A model generated the notes under the pieces. That model was given only the letters and a program-made list of their open reading frames with translations, made no database searches and had not been told where the DNA came from. The position numbers were made by a program, and so were the translations under genes. Below, piece after piece: positions 27,847 to 37,900 of a DNA stretch of 54,415 nt. Origin of the DNA: Bacteroidaceae bacterium (GTDB lineage Bacteria; Bacteroidota; Bacteroidia; Bacteroidales; Bacteroidaceae); contig JAGCYD010000073.1 of NCBI GenBank assembly GCA_017960985.1, positions 1 to 54,415 on the forward strand, given 5' to 3'. Position 1 is the first letter of the stretch. Every line of letters begins with the position of its first letter.

Positions 27847-29181
27847 ATGACAAAAGTAATCAAATTGCGTAAGGGCCTTGATGTCAATCTGAAAGGTAAG
27901 CCTACGGAAGAGATTGCCCAAGTGGAGTGTCCGGGAGAGTATGCACTCATGCCCGACGATTTCACGGGTCTCAAGCCGAAGGTGGTCGTGAAGGAAGGCG
28001 ACAAGGTTCTTGCTGGTGATGCCTTGTTTGTGGACAAGTTGCATCCCGAAGTGAAGTTTACGTCGCCTGTCAGTGGCGTTGTCAGTCTGGTGGAGCGTGG
28101 CGATCGCCGCAAGTTGCTCTCCGTGCGCGTGAAGTGTGACGAGAAGCAAGACGCGCGCGAATTTGACACGAAGCAGGAAGTGAAGGCACTGCTCTTGGAG
28201 AGTGGTCTCTTCGGTTTCTTCCGCAGCCGCCCCTACGATGTTGTGGCTAATCCAGAGGACACGCCGAAGGCTATCTTCGTGAGTGCCTTTAACTCGATGC
28301 CCTTGAGTCAGAACTTCGAATTCGTACTGCAGGGACAGGAGGAGGCATTCCAAGCTGGTATCAGTGCGTTGGCTAAGATTGCCAAGGTGCATCTGGGTGT
28401 AAGCGCCAAGCAGACAAGTAAGGCTCTGCTGGAGGCCAAGGATTGCGAAGTGACGGTGTTCGACGGACCTGCTCCCGCAGGAAATGTTGGTGTGCAGATT
28501 AACCATGTGAGCCCCATCAATAAGGCTGAGGTGGTTTGGACTCTGGGTGCCGAGGAAGTTATCTTCGTAGGCCGACTGATGCAGACGGGTAAGCTCGATC
28601 TCACTCGTACTATCGCTTTGGCAGGTAGCGAGGTGAACGCACCAAAGTACTACAAAATGCTGGTGGGTCAGAAACTGACGACTCTGCTTGATGGTCAGGT
28701 GAAGGATGGTGGCTATTCGGTTCGCATCATCGACGGAAATGTGATGACGGGTTTGAAGACAACTGCCGACGGATTCTTGGGTGCTCACAAAACGGAAGTG
28801 AATGTAATCCCCGAGGGCGATGACAACGCAGAACTGTTGGGTTGGATTATGCCTCGCCTGAATGAGTTCTCTACAAGCAGAAGTTATCTTTCTTGGTTGT
28901 TTGGCAAGAAGAAGGAATACACACTGGATGCCCGTATCAAGGGTGGCGAACGCCACATGATTATGTCTGGCGAGTATGACCGCGTGTTCCCTATGGATAT
29001 TTTCGCAGGTTATCTCGTAAAGGCCATCATCGCTGGCGATATCGACCGTCAGGAGCAGTTAGGTATCTACGAGGTCGCTCCCGAGGATTTTGCCATCGCC
29101 GAGTTTGTGGATAGTAGTAAATTAGAACTCCAGCGCATCGTTCGCGAGGGATTGGATATTCTAAGAAAGGAGAACGCGTAA
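27847..29181 (+). CDS. nqrA: Na+-translocating NADH:quinone reductase subunit A
   Basis: This 444-residue protein is the cytoplasmic NqrA subunit (IKLRKGLDVNLKGKP at the start; GDALFVDKLHPEVKFTSPVSG). It is part of the membrane complex that oxidises NADH, reduces quinone and pumps Na+ out of the cell. The start is ATG 27847: an upstream extension to 27745 would run through the promoter. The order nqrABCDEF is complete and compact. Confidence 0.96.
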   Translation: MTKVIKLRKGLDVNLKGKPTEEIAQVECPGEYALMPDDFTGLKPKVVVKEGDKVLAGDALFVDKLHPEVKFTSPVSGVVSLVERGDRRKLLSVRVKCDEKQDAREFDTKQEVKALLLESGLFGFFRSRPYDVVANPEDTPKAIFVSAFNSMPLSQNFEFVLQGQEEAFQAGISALAKIAKVHLGVSAKQTSKALLEAKDCEVTVFDGPAPAGNVGVQINHVSPINKAEVVWTLGAEEVIFVGRLMQTGKLDLTRTIALAGSEVNAPKYYKMLVGQKLTTLLDGQVKDGGYSVRIIDGNVMTGLKTTADGFLGAHKTEVNVIPEGDDNAELLGWIMPRLNEFSTSRSYLSWLFGKKKEYTLDARIKGGERHMIMSGEYDRVFPMDIFAGYLVKAIIAGDIDRQEQLGIYEVAPEDFAIAEFVDSSKLELQRIVREGLDILRKENA

Positions 29182-29182
29182 G

Positions 29183-30358
29183 ATGAAAGCATTAAGAAAT
29201 TATCTCGATAAGATAAAGCCAAACTTCGAGGAGGGAGGCAAGCTTCACGCATTCCACAGCTTGTTCGACGGATTGGAGACATTTGCCTTCGTTCCCCGTA
29301 CAACCAGTCGCGTGGGTAGCGTGAACATTCACGATGCAATCGACAGCAAGCGCATCATGAGCTTTGTAGTGATTGCCCTGATGCCTGCTTTGCTTTTCGG
29401 TATGTACAATGTGGGTTATCAGAACGCTCTTGCCGCTGGCAAGTTGGGTGAAGCTACATTTTGGGGCATGTTCTGGTATGGTTTCTTAGCTGTACTGCCA
29501 AAGATTATCGTGAGTTATGTTGTGGGCCTCGGCATCGAGTTCGTCGTGGCTCAGTGGAAAAAGGAAGAGATTCAGGAGGGTTTCCTCGTGTCGGGTATCC
29601 TTATCCCGATGATTGTGCCTGTGACCACTCCCTTGTGGATGTTGGCTATTGCCGTTGCCTTCAGCGTAATCCTCGCTAAGGAAATCTTCGGTGGAACGGG
29701 TATGAACATCTTCAATCCCGCACTTATTACGCGCGCGGTCCTCTTCTTCTCTTATCCCAGTGTGATGACGGGCGACAGCACCGTTTGGGTAAATCAGCAG
29801 AGCATTCTTGGTCTGGGTTTTCAGGCTCCAGAGGCTTATACGGCTGCTACACCACTTGGTGAGGCTGCAACGGAGGGCTTCCAGGGCTTCGATGCTGCTA
29901 CCGTACAGGATGCTATCTTTGGTTTCATTCCTGGTTCTATTGGTGAAACAAGTGTCATCGCCATTGCGCTTGGTGGTTTGCTACTCTTGTGCACAGGCGT
30001 CGCTTCGTGGAAGACGATGCTGAGCGTGTTCGTGGGCGGTGGCCTTATGGGTTGGCTGATGCAGGAACTTGACCTGACACAGATAGAGTGGTGGCAGCAG
30101 TTCATCTTGGGCGGCTTCGCCTTCGGTGCTGTGTTCATGGCAACAGACCCTGTTACCTCTGCCCGTACCGAGTGTGGTAAGTATGTCTATGGGTTGCTGA
30201 TTGGTATCGTGGCTGTGATGGTGCGCGTGCTGAACCCGGGTTATCCCGAAGGCATGATGCTGGCTATCTTGCTCATGAACCTGTTTGCTCCGCTCATTGA
30301 CTATTGTGTAGTAGAGCGCAACATCTCTATGCGTGCAAAACGAGCAACTAAAAAGTAA
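29183..30358 (+). CDS. nqrB: Na+-NQR subunit B
   Basis: The 391-residue polytopic inner-membrane subunit. The segment YTAATPLGE holds Thr223, which aligns with the threonine that carries covalent FMN in NqrB. The GGTGMNIFNPAL block is family-typical. It starts 1 bp after nqrA, with GGAGAA about 12 bases upstream of the start codon acting as a Shine-Dalgarno site. Confidence 0.96.
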   Translation: MKALRNYLDKIKPNFEEGGKLHAFHSLFDGLETFAFVPRTTSRVGSVNIHDAIDSKRIMSFVVIALMPALLFGMYNVGYQNALAAGKLGEATFWGMFWYGFLAVLPKIIVSYVVGLGIEFVVAQWKKEEIQEGFLVSGILIPMIVPVTTPLWMLAIAVAFSVILAKEIFGGTGMNIFNPALITRAVLFFSYPSVMTGDSTVWVNQQSILGLGFQAPEAYTAATPLGEAATEGFQGFDAATVQDAIFGFIPGSIGETSVIAIALGGLLLLCTGVASWKTMLSVFVGGGLMGWLMQELDLTQIEWWQQFILGGFAFGAVFMATDPVTSARTECGKYVYGLLIGIVAVMVRVLNPGYPEGMMLAILLMNLFAPLIDYCVVERNISMRAKRATKK

Positions 30359-30372
30359 AGGAGGGCTAAGAT

Positions 30373-30987
30373 ATGAAACTGAATACAAACGGAAATGTTT
30401 ATACATTCGTCTATGCAACCGTAATGGTTGTCATCGTAGCCTTCCTGTTAGCATTTGTGGCTTCGGCATTGAAGCCTATTCAGGATGCGAATGTGGAACG
30501 CGATACGAAGAATCAGATACTGACATCACTCAATATCACAGGACTTGCAGGTGAAGGCATCGACAAAAAATATGCCGAGGTCATCACCGACGAACTTCAG
30601 GAAGAAGGCGGAAAGGTATTCGTTGCTCAGGTTGATGGCGTCACCAAGTATGTGCTGCCTGTTAAGGGTCGCGGTCTTTGGGGTGGCCTTTGGGGCTACA
30701 TCTCGGTAAACGAGGATAAGCAAACCGTCTTTGGTACATACTTCGACCACGAGAGTGAAACGGCTGGTTTGGGTGCTCGCATCAAGGAGCGCTGGTTCCA
30801 GGAGCAGTTCAACGGCAAGCCTATCTTCGATGAGGAGGGTAATGTCGTGCTGACAGTTGTAAAGAAAGGCAATTCAAAGGCCGAAACCGAAATCGACGGT
30901 GTAACGGGTGCTACGCTCACCAGCAATGGTGTAGGTGCAATGGTTACTGATGGCCTCAATGCCTATAAGGAATTTCTTAATAAATAA
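30373..30987 (+). CDS. nqrC: Na+-NQR subunit C
   Basis: 204 residues: one N-terminal membrane helix, then a periplasmic FMN-binding domain. The covalent-flavin motif DGVTGATLTS places the FMN-bearing threonine at residue 181. A strong GGAGGG Shine-Dalgarno site precedes the ATG. Confidence 0.96.
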   Translation: MKLNTNGNVYTFVYATVMVVIVAFLLAFVASALKPIQDANVERDTKNQILTSLNITGLAGEGIDKKYAEVITDELQEEGGKVFVAQVDGVTKYVLPVKGRGLWGGLWGYISVNEDKQTVFGTYFDHESETAGLGARIKERWFQEQFNGKPIFDEEGNVVLTVVKKGNSKAETEIDGVTGATLTSNGVGAMVTDGLNAYKEFLNK

Positions 30988-31004
30988 AGAGGAGGTATAA
31001 AGAT

Positions 31005-31631
31005 ATGGGAAAACTATTTTCTAAGGAGAACTGCGAAGTATTCTCCAACCCTCTGAATCTGAACAACCCCATTGCGGTACAGGTACTGGGTATCTGCTCG
31101 GCGCTGGCTGTCACCAGTCAGTTGGAGCCCGCTATCGTGATGGGTCTTTCCGTGACTGTCATCACGGCGTTCAGCAATGTGATTATCTCGCTCATCCGCA
31201 AGAGTATCCCCAACCGCATCCGTATCATCGTACAGTTGGTGGTTGTGGCTGCCCTCGTGACTATCGTTAGCCAGGTACTGAAGGCCTTTGCCTATGATGT
31301 AAGCGTACAACTTAGCGTCTATGTTGGCCTGATTATCACGAACTGTATCCTAATGGGTCGTCTGGAGGCTTTCGCCATGCAGAACGGACCTTGGGAATCG
31401 TTCCTCGATGGTATCGGCAATGGTCTTGGCTATGCAGCGATACTCGTTATTGTAGGTTTTGTTCGCGAACTGCTGGGCTTCGGCACACTATTGGGCTTCC
31501 AGATTGTTCCCGATTTCTGCTACGAGAACGGATATATGAACAACGGTATGATGACCATGCCCGCCATGTCGCTGATTATCGTTGGATGTGTAATCTGGGC
31601 ACACCGCTCAATAAATAAGGAGGAGAAGTAA
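31005..31631 (+). CDS. nqrD: Na+-NQR subunit D
   Basis: The 208-residue membrane subunit of the NqrD/RnfE family, with the [22 protein letters not shown] start and Cys-containing half-membrane segments. Preceded by GAGGAGGT. Confidence 0.95.
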   Translation: MGKLFSKENCEVFSNPLNLNNPIAVQVLGICSALAVTSQLEPAIVMGLSVTVITAFSNVIISLIRKSIPNRIRIIVQLVVVAALVTIVSQVLKAFAYDVSVQLSVYVGLIITNCILMGRLEAFAMQNGPWESFLDGIGNGLGYAAILVIVGFVRELLGFGTLLGFQIVPDFCYENGYMNNGMMTMPAMSLIIVGCVIWAHRSINKEEK

Positions 31632-31632
31632 T

Positions 31633-32262
31633 ATGGAACACATGATTAGCCTATTTGTCCGCTCCATCTTTGTTGACAATATGATATTTTCTTTCTTCCT
31701 GGGTATGTGCTCTTATTTGGCCGTATCCAAGACGGTAAAGACCTCTTTAGGCCTTGGTATTGCTGTCACCTTTGTGCTACTTATTACCGTGCCTGTGGAC
31801 TATGCACTGCAGATGTATGTGCTGGGTCCCAATGCACTTGTCGAAGGTGTTGACCTTACCTTCTTGGCCTTCATTCTTTTCATCGCTGTCATCGCTGCTA
31901 TGGTACAGTTGGTGGAAATGGTAGTCGAAAGATTCAGCCCCTCGCTCTATGCTGCACTGGGTATTTTCCTGCCGCTGATTGCCGTGAACTGCGCCATCAT
32001 GGGTGCTTCGTTGTTCATGCAGCAGCGCGTGCAGATGGATGCCGAAACTAGTTCTCAGGCGATTGCTTCGTTTGGCGATGCGATTGCTTACGCACTGGGT
32101 AGCGGTATTGGTTGGTTACTGGCCATCGTGGGCTTGGCTGCCATTCGCGAGAAGATGGCTTACGCCGATGTTCCCAAACCTTTGCAGGGACTGGGCATTA
32201 CCTTTATCACCGTAGGTCTGATGGCTATGGCCTTTATGTGCTTCAGTGGTCTTAACATCTAA
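31633..32262 (+). CDS. nqrE: Na+-NQR subunit E
   Basis: The 209-residue membrane subunit of the NqrE/RnfA family ([33 protein letters not shown]), related to NqrD in inverted topology. It begins 1 bp after nqrD; GGAGGAGAAG lies just upstream within the end of nqrD. Confidence 0.95.
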   Translation: MEHMISLFVRSIFVDNMIFSFFLGMCSYLAVSKTVKTSLGLGIAVTFVLLITVPVDYALQMYVLGPNALVEGVDLTFLAFILFIAVIAAMVQLVEMVVERFSPSLYAALGIFLPLIAVNCAIMGASLFMQQRVQMDAETSSQAIASFGDAIAYALGSGIGWLLAIVGLAAIREKMAYADVPKPLQGLGITFITVGLMAMAFMCFSGLNI

Positions 32263-32280
32263 AAGTAGGAGGAATATACA

Positions 32281-33570
32281 ATGGATATGAATTTGATTTT
32301 GACAAGCATTGGCGTATTCCTGGGCATCATCCTTGTGTTGGTGGCCATCCTGCTGGTAGCCAAGGCTTATCTGAGCCCATCGGGCAATGTGACTATTACG
32401 ATTAATGGCAAAGACACCCTTTCTGTAGGTCAGGGCGCAAGCCTGCTTTCTACACTGAGCGAGCAAGGTATCTTCCTTCCCTCGGCTTGTGGTGGCAAGG
32501 GTTCTTGCGGCCAGTGCAAACTGCAGGTTGTTGAGGGCGGTGGCGACATTCTCGACTCCGAGAAGGGTCATTTCACCCGTAAGCAGGTGAAGGACCATTG
32601 GCGTCTGGGTTGCCAGTGTAAAGTGAAGGGTGACCTCGGTATTCATGTCGATGACAGCGTCATGGGCGTGAAGGAATGGGAATGCACCGTTATTGGCAAC
32701 AAGAATGTGGCTACCTTTATTAAGGAGTACAAAGTGGCTCTGCCTGCTGGCGAGCACATGGACTTCGAACCTGGAAGCTATGCACAGATACGCATCCCTG
32801 CATTCGACTGCATCGATTACGACAAGGACTTCGACAAGAGCCTTATCGGCGATACTTATCTGCCCGCTTGGGAGAAGTTCGGTTTGTTCCCCTTGAAGTG
32901 TACGAACCCCGAACCTACCATCCGTGCATACTCTATGGCCAACTATCCTGACGAGGGCGACATCATCACGCTGAATGTGCGTATCGCTACTCCTCCCTTC
33001 AAGCCAAAGGATCAGGGAACTGGCTTCATGGATGTTAATCCCGGTATCGCTTCTTCGTACATCTTCTCGTTGAAGCCCGGCGACAAGGTTATCATGAGTG
33101 GTCCTTACGGAGAGTTCCGTCCTCAGTACGGCACAGGTCGTGAGATGATTTGGGTCGGTGGTGGTGCTGGTATGGCCCCCCTGCGTGCTCAGATCATGCA
33201 CATGCTCAAGGGCAACGGTGTGAAGGACGAAGATCGTCAGCGCCCCATGCACTACTTCTATGGTGCTCGTGCATTGGAGGAGATTCCTTTCCTTGACGAC
33301 TTCCTGCAGTTGGAGAAGGACTTCCCCAACTTCCACTTCCACCTTGCACTCGACCGTCCCGATCCCAAGGCCGATGCAGCAGGCATCAAATATACTCCGG
33401 GCTTCGTAGCACCCGTTATGGGCGACACCTACCTCAAGGCACACGAGGCTCCCGAAGATTGCGAGTACTACCTCTGTGGTCCTCCAATGATGGCCAAGAC
33501 GGTGCTCGACCTCCTGCACTCCCTCGGTGTTGAGGACGACATGATCAGGTTTGACAACTTTGGCGGTTAG
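32281..33570 (+). CDS. nqrF: Na+-NQR subunit F (NADH-oxidising)
   Basis: The 429-residue electron-entry subunit: an N-terminal membrane helix, a 2Fe-2S ferredoxin domain with Cys at residues 70, 76, 79 and 111, an FAD-binding domain (RAYSMANYP) and an NADH-binding domain (GGGAGMAPLRAQI; YLCGPPMM). It is the last gene of the operon and is followed by a hairpin-rich region. A 487-residue antisense open frame over it is a shadow. Confidence 0.97.
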   Translation: MDMNLILTSIGVFLGIILVLVAILLVAKAYLSPSGNVTITINGKDTLSVGQGASLLSTLSEQGIFLPSACGGKGSCGQCKLQVVEGGGDILDSEKGHFTRKQVKDHWRLGCQCKVKGDLGIHVDDSVMGVKEWECTVIGNKNVATFIKEYKVALPAGEHMDFEPGSYAQIRIPAFDCIDYDKDFDKSLIGDTYLPAWEKFGLFPLKCTNPEPTIRAYSMANYPDEGDIITLNVRIATPPFKPKDQGTGFMDVNPGIASSYIFSLKPGDKVIMSGPYGEFRPQYGTGREMIWVGGGAGMAPLRAQIMHMLKGNGVKDEDRQRPMHYFYGARALEEIPFLDDFLQLEKDFPNFHFHLALDRPDPKADAAGIKYTPGFVAPVMGDTYLKAHEAPEDCEYYLCGPPMMAKTVLDLLHSLGVEDDMIRFDNFGG

Positions 33571-33600
33571 CAAGAGCAATACCAGATAAGTAAACGGATA

Positions 33601-33810
33601 ATATTAACGGCGTGGGGCTGAAAAACATATTGTATGTTTGACAGCCCCATGTTGATTATATAGTAGGTCGATAGACCGAAGGTGTTAAACACCGTCCGTT
33701 TCTTGGATGGTATTGCCGAGCGTAGCCAAAGTCACCGTTGGTAACTTTGGCAGGTAGTTCCGTAGGTAATTTCGGAGGATAATAAGGCACTATACCTTAT
33801 TATATATAAA
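33601..33810 (+). other. Hairpin-rich region downstream of nqrF
   Basis: This stretch has no gene but a chain of inverted repeats. GGGGCTG / CAGCCCC (33614-33620 / 33642-33648) encloses AAACATA / TATGTTT. Then come GGTC-GATA-GACC (33666-33677), GGTGTT-A-AACACC (33681-33693), GCCAAAGT / ACTTTGGC (33725-33732 / 33744-33751) and the 9-bp ATAATAAGG / CCTTATTAT (33779-33787 / 33795-33803). It could be a structured 3' UTR or a small RNA, or the footprint of a short mobile repeat. Confidence 0.55.
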
Positions 33811-33812
33811 AG

Positions 33813-33847
33813 AGAGCGGCGCATCATTACTGGTGCGCCGCTCTTTT
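33813..33847. terminator. Strong bidirectional terminator between nqrF and the nuclease gene
   Basis: AGAGCGGCGCA (33813-33823) pairs with TGCGCCGCTCT (33834-33844). It is followed by T4 on the plus strand and by CTTTTATATA on the minus strand, so it can end the nqr transcript and the convergent minus-strand operon. Confidence 0.88.
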
Positions 33848-33920
33848 AAGCCCAATTGTTTGTGATGTACAATGTACAATTAAGGCAGCATAGCATACCT
33901 CTATATTCTCTCTCTTATTT

Positions 33921-34979
33921 TCAATAAATAATATGATTATGAGAATGTTTTATCCGAAATTGGGCTGATAGAGGATAGTGGTCGCCAAGGGGTGTTGTAC
34001 CATCTTCGCGGAAATAAGTTTGATTATGGAAGGTTACGCTAACCAATTCCAGTTTGCAGGTTGCGCCAATGGGATTGATGTAGAGAATCTTGTCGGGAGC
34101 TTCGCCATTTACCGTCCAACCACTGGTGGGACTATCGGGTTGTATGCGTGTGTCACCCATAGGAGTGTATTCGCCTTTGCGTTTCTGTTGAATCCAAGCA
34201 TCGGTGATGGTTGCATAACCCGATTGATTGATAACATCGATAATCTGTGCCTTTACATCGTCGCGAACATAATAGGTGTTCAGGTCGCCAAGGATGATAA
34301 CGGGGCGCTGGTCGAGATGAGCCATTATGTAGTCTCGTAGTTGTTTCCATTGGCTTATGCGAGCTTCTCTATCTGCTTCGTCCAATCCCTGGAGTTCCTC
34401 TTCTTCGTCGCCTGCGTCCATGTGCATATTGTAAATGACTAACTGATTGCCTTCGGGGGTGGTTACATCATAGCGGCGGAAACCTTTGACAACATTCTCG
34501 TCCCATGCATGAGCAAAGTAGCCACAATTGTCTGTCCAGCGTACACTATCGGTACGCTCTACAATTAGATCTTTTTTCCAGAAGGCATTGAGACCGTCGG
34601 TGTTGAAGCGTACTATTGGGGTGTTGTCTTCGCCAGTTTCGTATATAAACTTGGCTTCGTTTTGCATACCACCTCCCCAGGTGTCACGGTTAAAACCCTC
34701 AGCAAGAGGAGCTGACAACTCAGGATCGAATTCAAAATCTTCCTGTACACCCATGAAACTGAAGCTGCCATTGGTTAGCCATTCGCCTATAACGGGTGTA
34801 TACAAGGCGTTCGGCCCTTCCAAGTTGCCAGCAATCAGTCCATCCACATTTAGCGTACAGACACTAAACAATTCGCCTTCCCTATTTGTAATGTTTGTGT
34901 TGTCATTGTCACACGAGGCTAACATAGCCCCGATACAGACGATAATCATTAAGGATAGTTTCGTGATAAATGCTTTCAT
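33921..34979 (-). CDS. Endonuclease/exonuclease/phosphatase-family lipoprotein
   Basis: The 352-residue protein has a lipoprotein signal (MLASC at about residues 19-23, Asp-rich after the Cys) and an EEP fold: CTLNVDG, GVQED, YNMHMDAG, GDLNTYY and GDHYPLS supply the expected metal and catalytic residues. The family includes DNases, phosphodiesterases and sphingomyelinases; the substrate is not evident. It probably works in the periplasm or at the surface. Its start lies 1 bp after the stop of the larger upstream gene, so the two are very likely cotranslated. Confidence 0.85.
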   Translation of the reverse strand: MKAFITKLSLMIIVCIGAMLASCDNDNTNITNREGELFSVCTLNVDGLIAGNLEGPNALYTPVIGEWLTNGSFSFMGVQEDFEFDPELSAPLAEGFNRDTWGGGMQNEAKFIYETGEDNTPIVRFNTDGLNAFWKKDLIVERTDSVRWTDNCGYFAHAWDENVVKGFRRYDVTTPEGNQLVIYNMHMDAGDEEEELQGLDEADREARISQWKQLRDYIMAHLDQRPVIILGDLNTYYVRDDVKAQIIDVINQSGYATITDAWIQQKRKGEYTPMGDTRIQPDSPTSGWTVNGEAPDKILYINPIGATCKLELVSVTFHNQTYFREDGTTPLGDHYPLSAQFRIKHSHNHIIY

Positions 34980-34980
34980 A

Positions 34981-37900
34981 CTATCTAATCACCTTCTTGC
35001 CTTGCGAGTGTCCGTTGGACGAGTTCTCAATATATAGTCCTTTGTCGGGCTTTCTATTGAGCAGGCGGCCTTGCAGGTCGAAGTAGCGACTGGTACCATC
35101 GGCATCAACGGCACGGAAGGTGGGCTGAATACCATCGGCACCTCCCTGGATGGGAATGTTTCCTTCATATTCCATCTGTTCGTAGTTTACGCTCTCACTC
35201 GTGGTGGAACCCTGCTGATCGCTTTTCTGGAATATCGACTTATAGGTGCCAGGAGCGGGAGCGGCCTTGCGTGCTGCTACCAGAGATTTGTCGTCCTTAA
35301 CTTCGGAAGTGTTTTCGGTAACTTCAAAGTAACCACGGAAGGCCGACAGGTGGTTCTTCTCCACATCGCCTTCTGACTGGAAGCGTGCCCATGTTCCGTC
35401 GTCGCGCAAGCCATAGATGTTCATCGCGTCGGCCTCCACATCAGAGATGCTGCGGAAGTTAGCTTTCCACTTCCCGACGGGTGTGAACTGGTCGTTGAAA
35501 TACCAGTCCTCGAAGCTATTTACCACATTCAGGTCGTCATCAATGATTTCTTTGTTCAGCGTAACACCAGTAGCGCTCAGGTTCAATTGTCCCTTCATAA
35601 CTATGACGAGGTAAGCCCTGCCTGCTTGCATGAGGGTTGGCCGAGCGGAGTCATCTGTCAGGAAGACGAATTGTCTGTAGTATTCCTCTTTGAAGCGCAG
35701 ACGATAGATTCGTGCTTGGTCGGCTTCGTGGTATTCGGTGAAATCGTAGTCGTAAGGCAGGCTAACAATGTAGGCACGGGGAATCCAAGTGCCGTCAGTC
35801 TGTGGTGTAGCCGAGAGTACACGGTCATAGGTAACATTGACGGTCTGTCCGTTGTACATCTCAAGTACCTCAGCATTGACATCGTCTTCATTGTCGTAAA
35901 TGGCGACTTCCTCAATGGGCTTACGGAAACCATAGAAGTTGTCGAGCGAAGCGCTGGGAGAGGTGAAGCGCAACTGGTAAACTCCTGAATAGGGAGCGAC
36001 GAAATAGATAAGGCCGCTCTGCACAAAGGTGTTGTAGTATGTCCAGTTGTTGCCATCGTCGATGCTGTAGTACACATTCAGTTGGCCGCTGGCTCCGCCG
36101 CCCATGAACATGCTCATCATGGCCATCATGCCACCACCGCCAAGTTCGGCCTGGAAGCGCAATACATCTCCCTTCTTGGCCTGCAGGCGTGGGGTGATGA
36201 GTTCATAGGCTTCAGAACTTGTGGTGGCCATCCAAGTCTTGGGAGCGCTGTCGCCACCGCCCATCAGACCACCGAGCATATCCATCAAGCCACCGCCACT
36301 ACTGGGCAAGGCAACCTCCCAACCTGTGGTTTGCCAGCCTTCGGGAAGTTCAAGGGGTCGGGTCTCATCCTCTGGAATATACTCAGGCTCGAAGTCCTCC
36401 GTCCAAGCATCAGCATAGGTGCTGTAAGCTGTGAGTGGGTAGGAGAGGGGAGCGAGGACAGCGGTTGTCGGGGCAAAAGTGACAACTCCTTGATGGGTAC
36501 CTAATGACTCCTGGTCGAAGAGGTAGGTTACGCCGACAAAGGCAGTATCGTTAGCCTCGATTGCAAACTCTTTGGTGCTGAGTGCGAAGACACTCTCGTC
36601 GGTACTCATAACGCTACCTTGCAGCGAACCAGTACCCGTATTGACTATGGCAAATGTTTCTGTACTATTGGCCTGTGGCATACCATAGTTGATGGCACTT
36701 GCAGCCGTGTTGTTGTGGAGCACATAGATGTCGGGGGCATTGTTGTTGAGGTGGAATCCTGCAATGCTATCCACGACAATGCTATCGCTGGCCACGATGC
36801 GGAAACGATACTCGCCTGGCTCGATGTATCCTACCCACAGCGTTCTGTAGGTAGAGTCGAGCGGCTCGGTGAACTCCTTCACCTTCTCCCACTTCGAACT
36901 GCCATAGACTGACTTCTCTACAACAACCGAGGAACCGCCTCCGCCAAACATGGACCCCATGCCATCGTCGCCACTACCGCTCTTGGCAGAGAAGAGCAGC
37001 ACCTCGTCGGTACTCTCAACGATAAGAGGTGGTGTCATCAGGAAGGAAGAAGAACCTCCGCCAAACATGGCAGCCATACCGCCACCAGAACTGGTTGTTG
37101 CTATGTTGTCGTGGAACTCCCATCCCTCGGTAAAGAACCCCTTGGGCTGTACGTTGGCATTAAAGTCCTCCATCCATACACCAGGCTGAGTGACAACGGC
37201 CGTTGTGTTCAGCGTCTTACCATATACGCGCTCGTCGGCAGGCTGGAAAGTAATGTGTGCTTCGTTCTTGCCTGGTTGCCCGGCAGCGAAGTTGAAGGTA
37301 ATATTGACATCCAACGTGTCGGCAGCAGCCACTTCTAGTTCACTTGGGCTCACGGAGAAGAGGGTTGCGTTGTCCGATGTGATGCCGACAGCCAGCGTAC
37401 CTGTGGCCGTATTGATGACTTTCAGCGCGCGGGTACTATCCTCGGTGCAGAGGCTGAAGTCGAGATGATAGGCACGGGCATCGTTCTCTATGATATAGAT
37501 ATCGGGAGCCTCGTTGTCGATGTGCATACCAGCCACGCTATCAATCAGTACCGTACCGGCAGCCTTGAAACGGAAGCGATATTCGCCGGCAGGTGTGTCG
37601 GAGATGGTGAATGTCTTGTAGAGGGTGTCCAGTTCGGTGGTGAAGTCGGCCACACGCACCCATTTGTTCTGGCTATATACTGAGCGCTCCACGACAAACG
37701 TTGAATCGCTGGAACCAAAACTGAGACTCATACCTGAGCCCGAGTCGTCCTTCTTGCCCTTCTTGGCAGAGAATACCAGCGTCTCGCCATCGTTCACCAC
37801 CAGGGGCGGCGTGAGCAAGTAGTTGTTATTGTCGCCACCACCCATTAGCGATTCCAGTAGCGAACTGATGTCGAATGTTCCCTTTTCTTCTGGGTCATTC

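Noticed and set aside
27817-28956. A 379-codon open frame antisense to nqrA
   Set aside because: Same reason; it also spans the nqrA start region and lacks any domain.
32116-33579. A 487-codon open frame antisense to nqrF
   Set aside because: It is the complement of a well-supported conserved gene, has no recognisable domain and reads as a His/Val/Thr-rich shadow of biased codon use.
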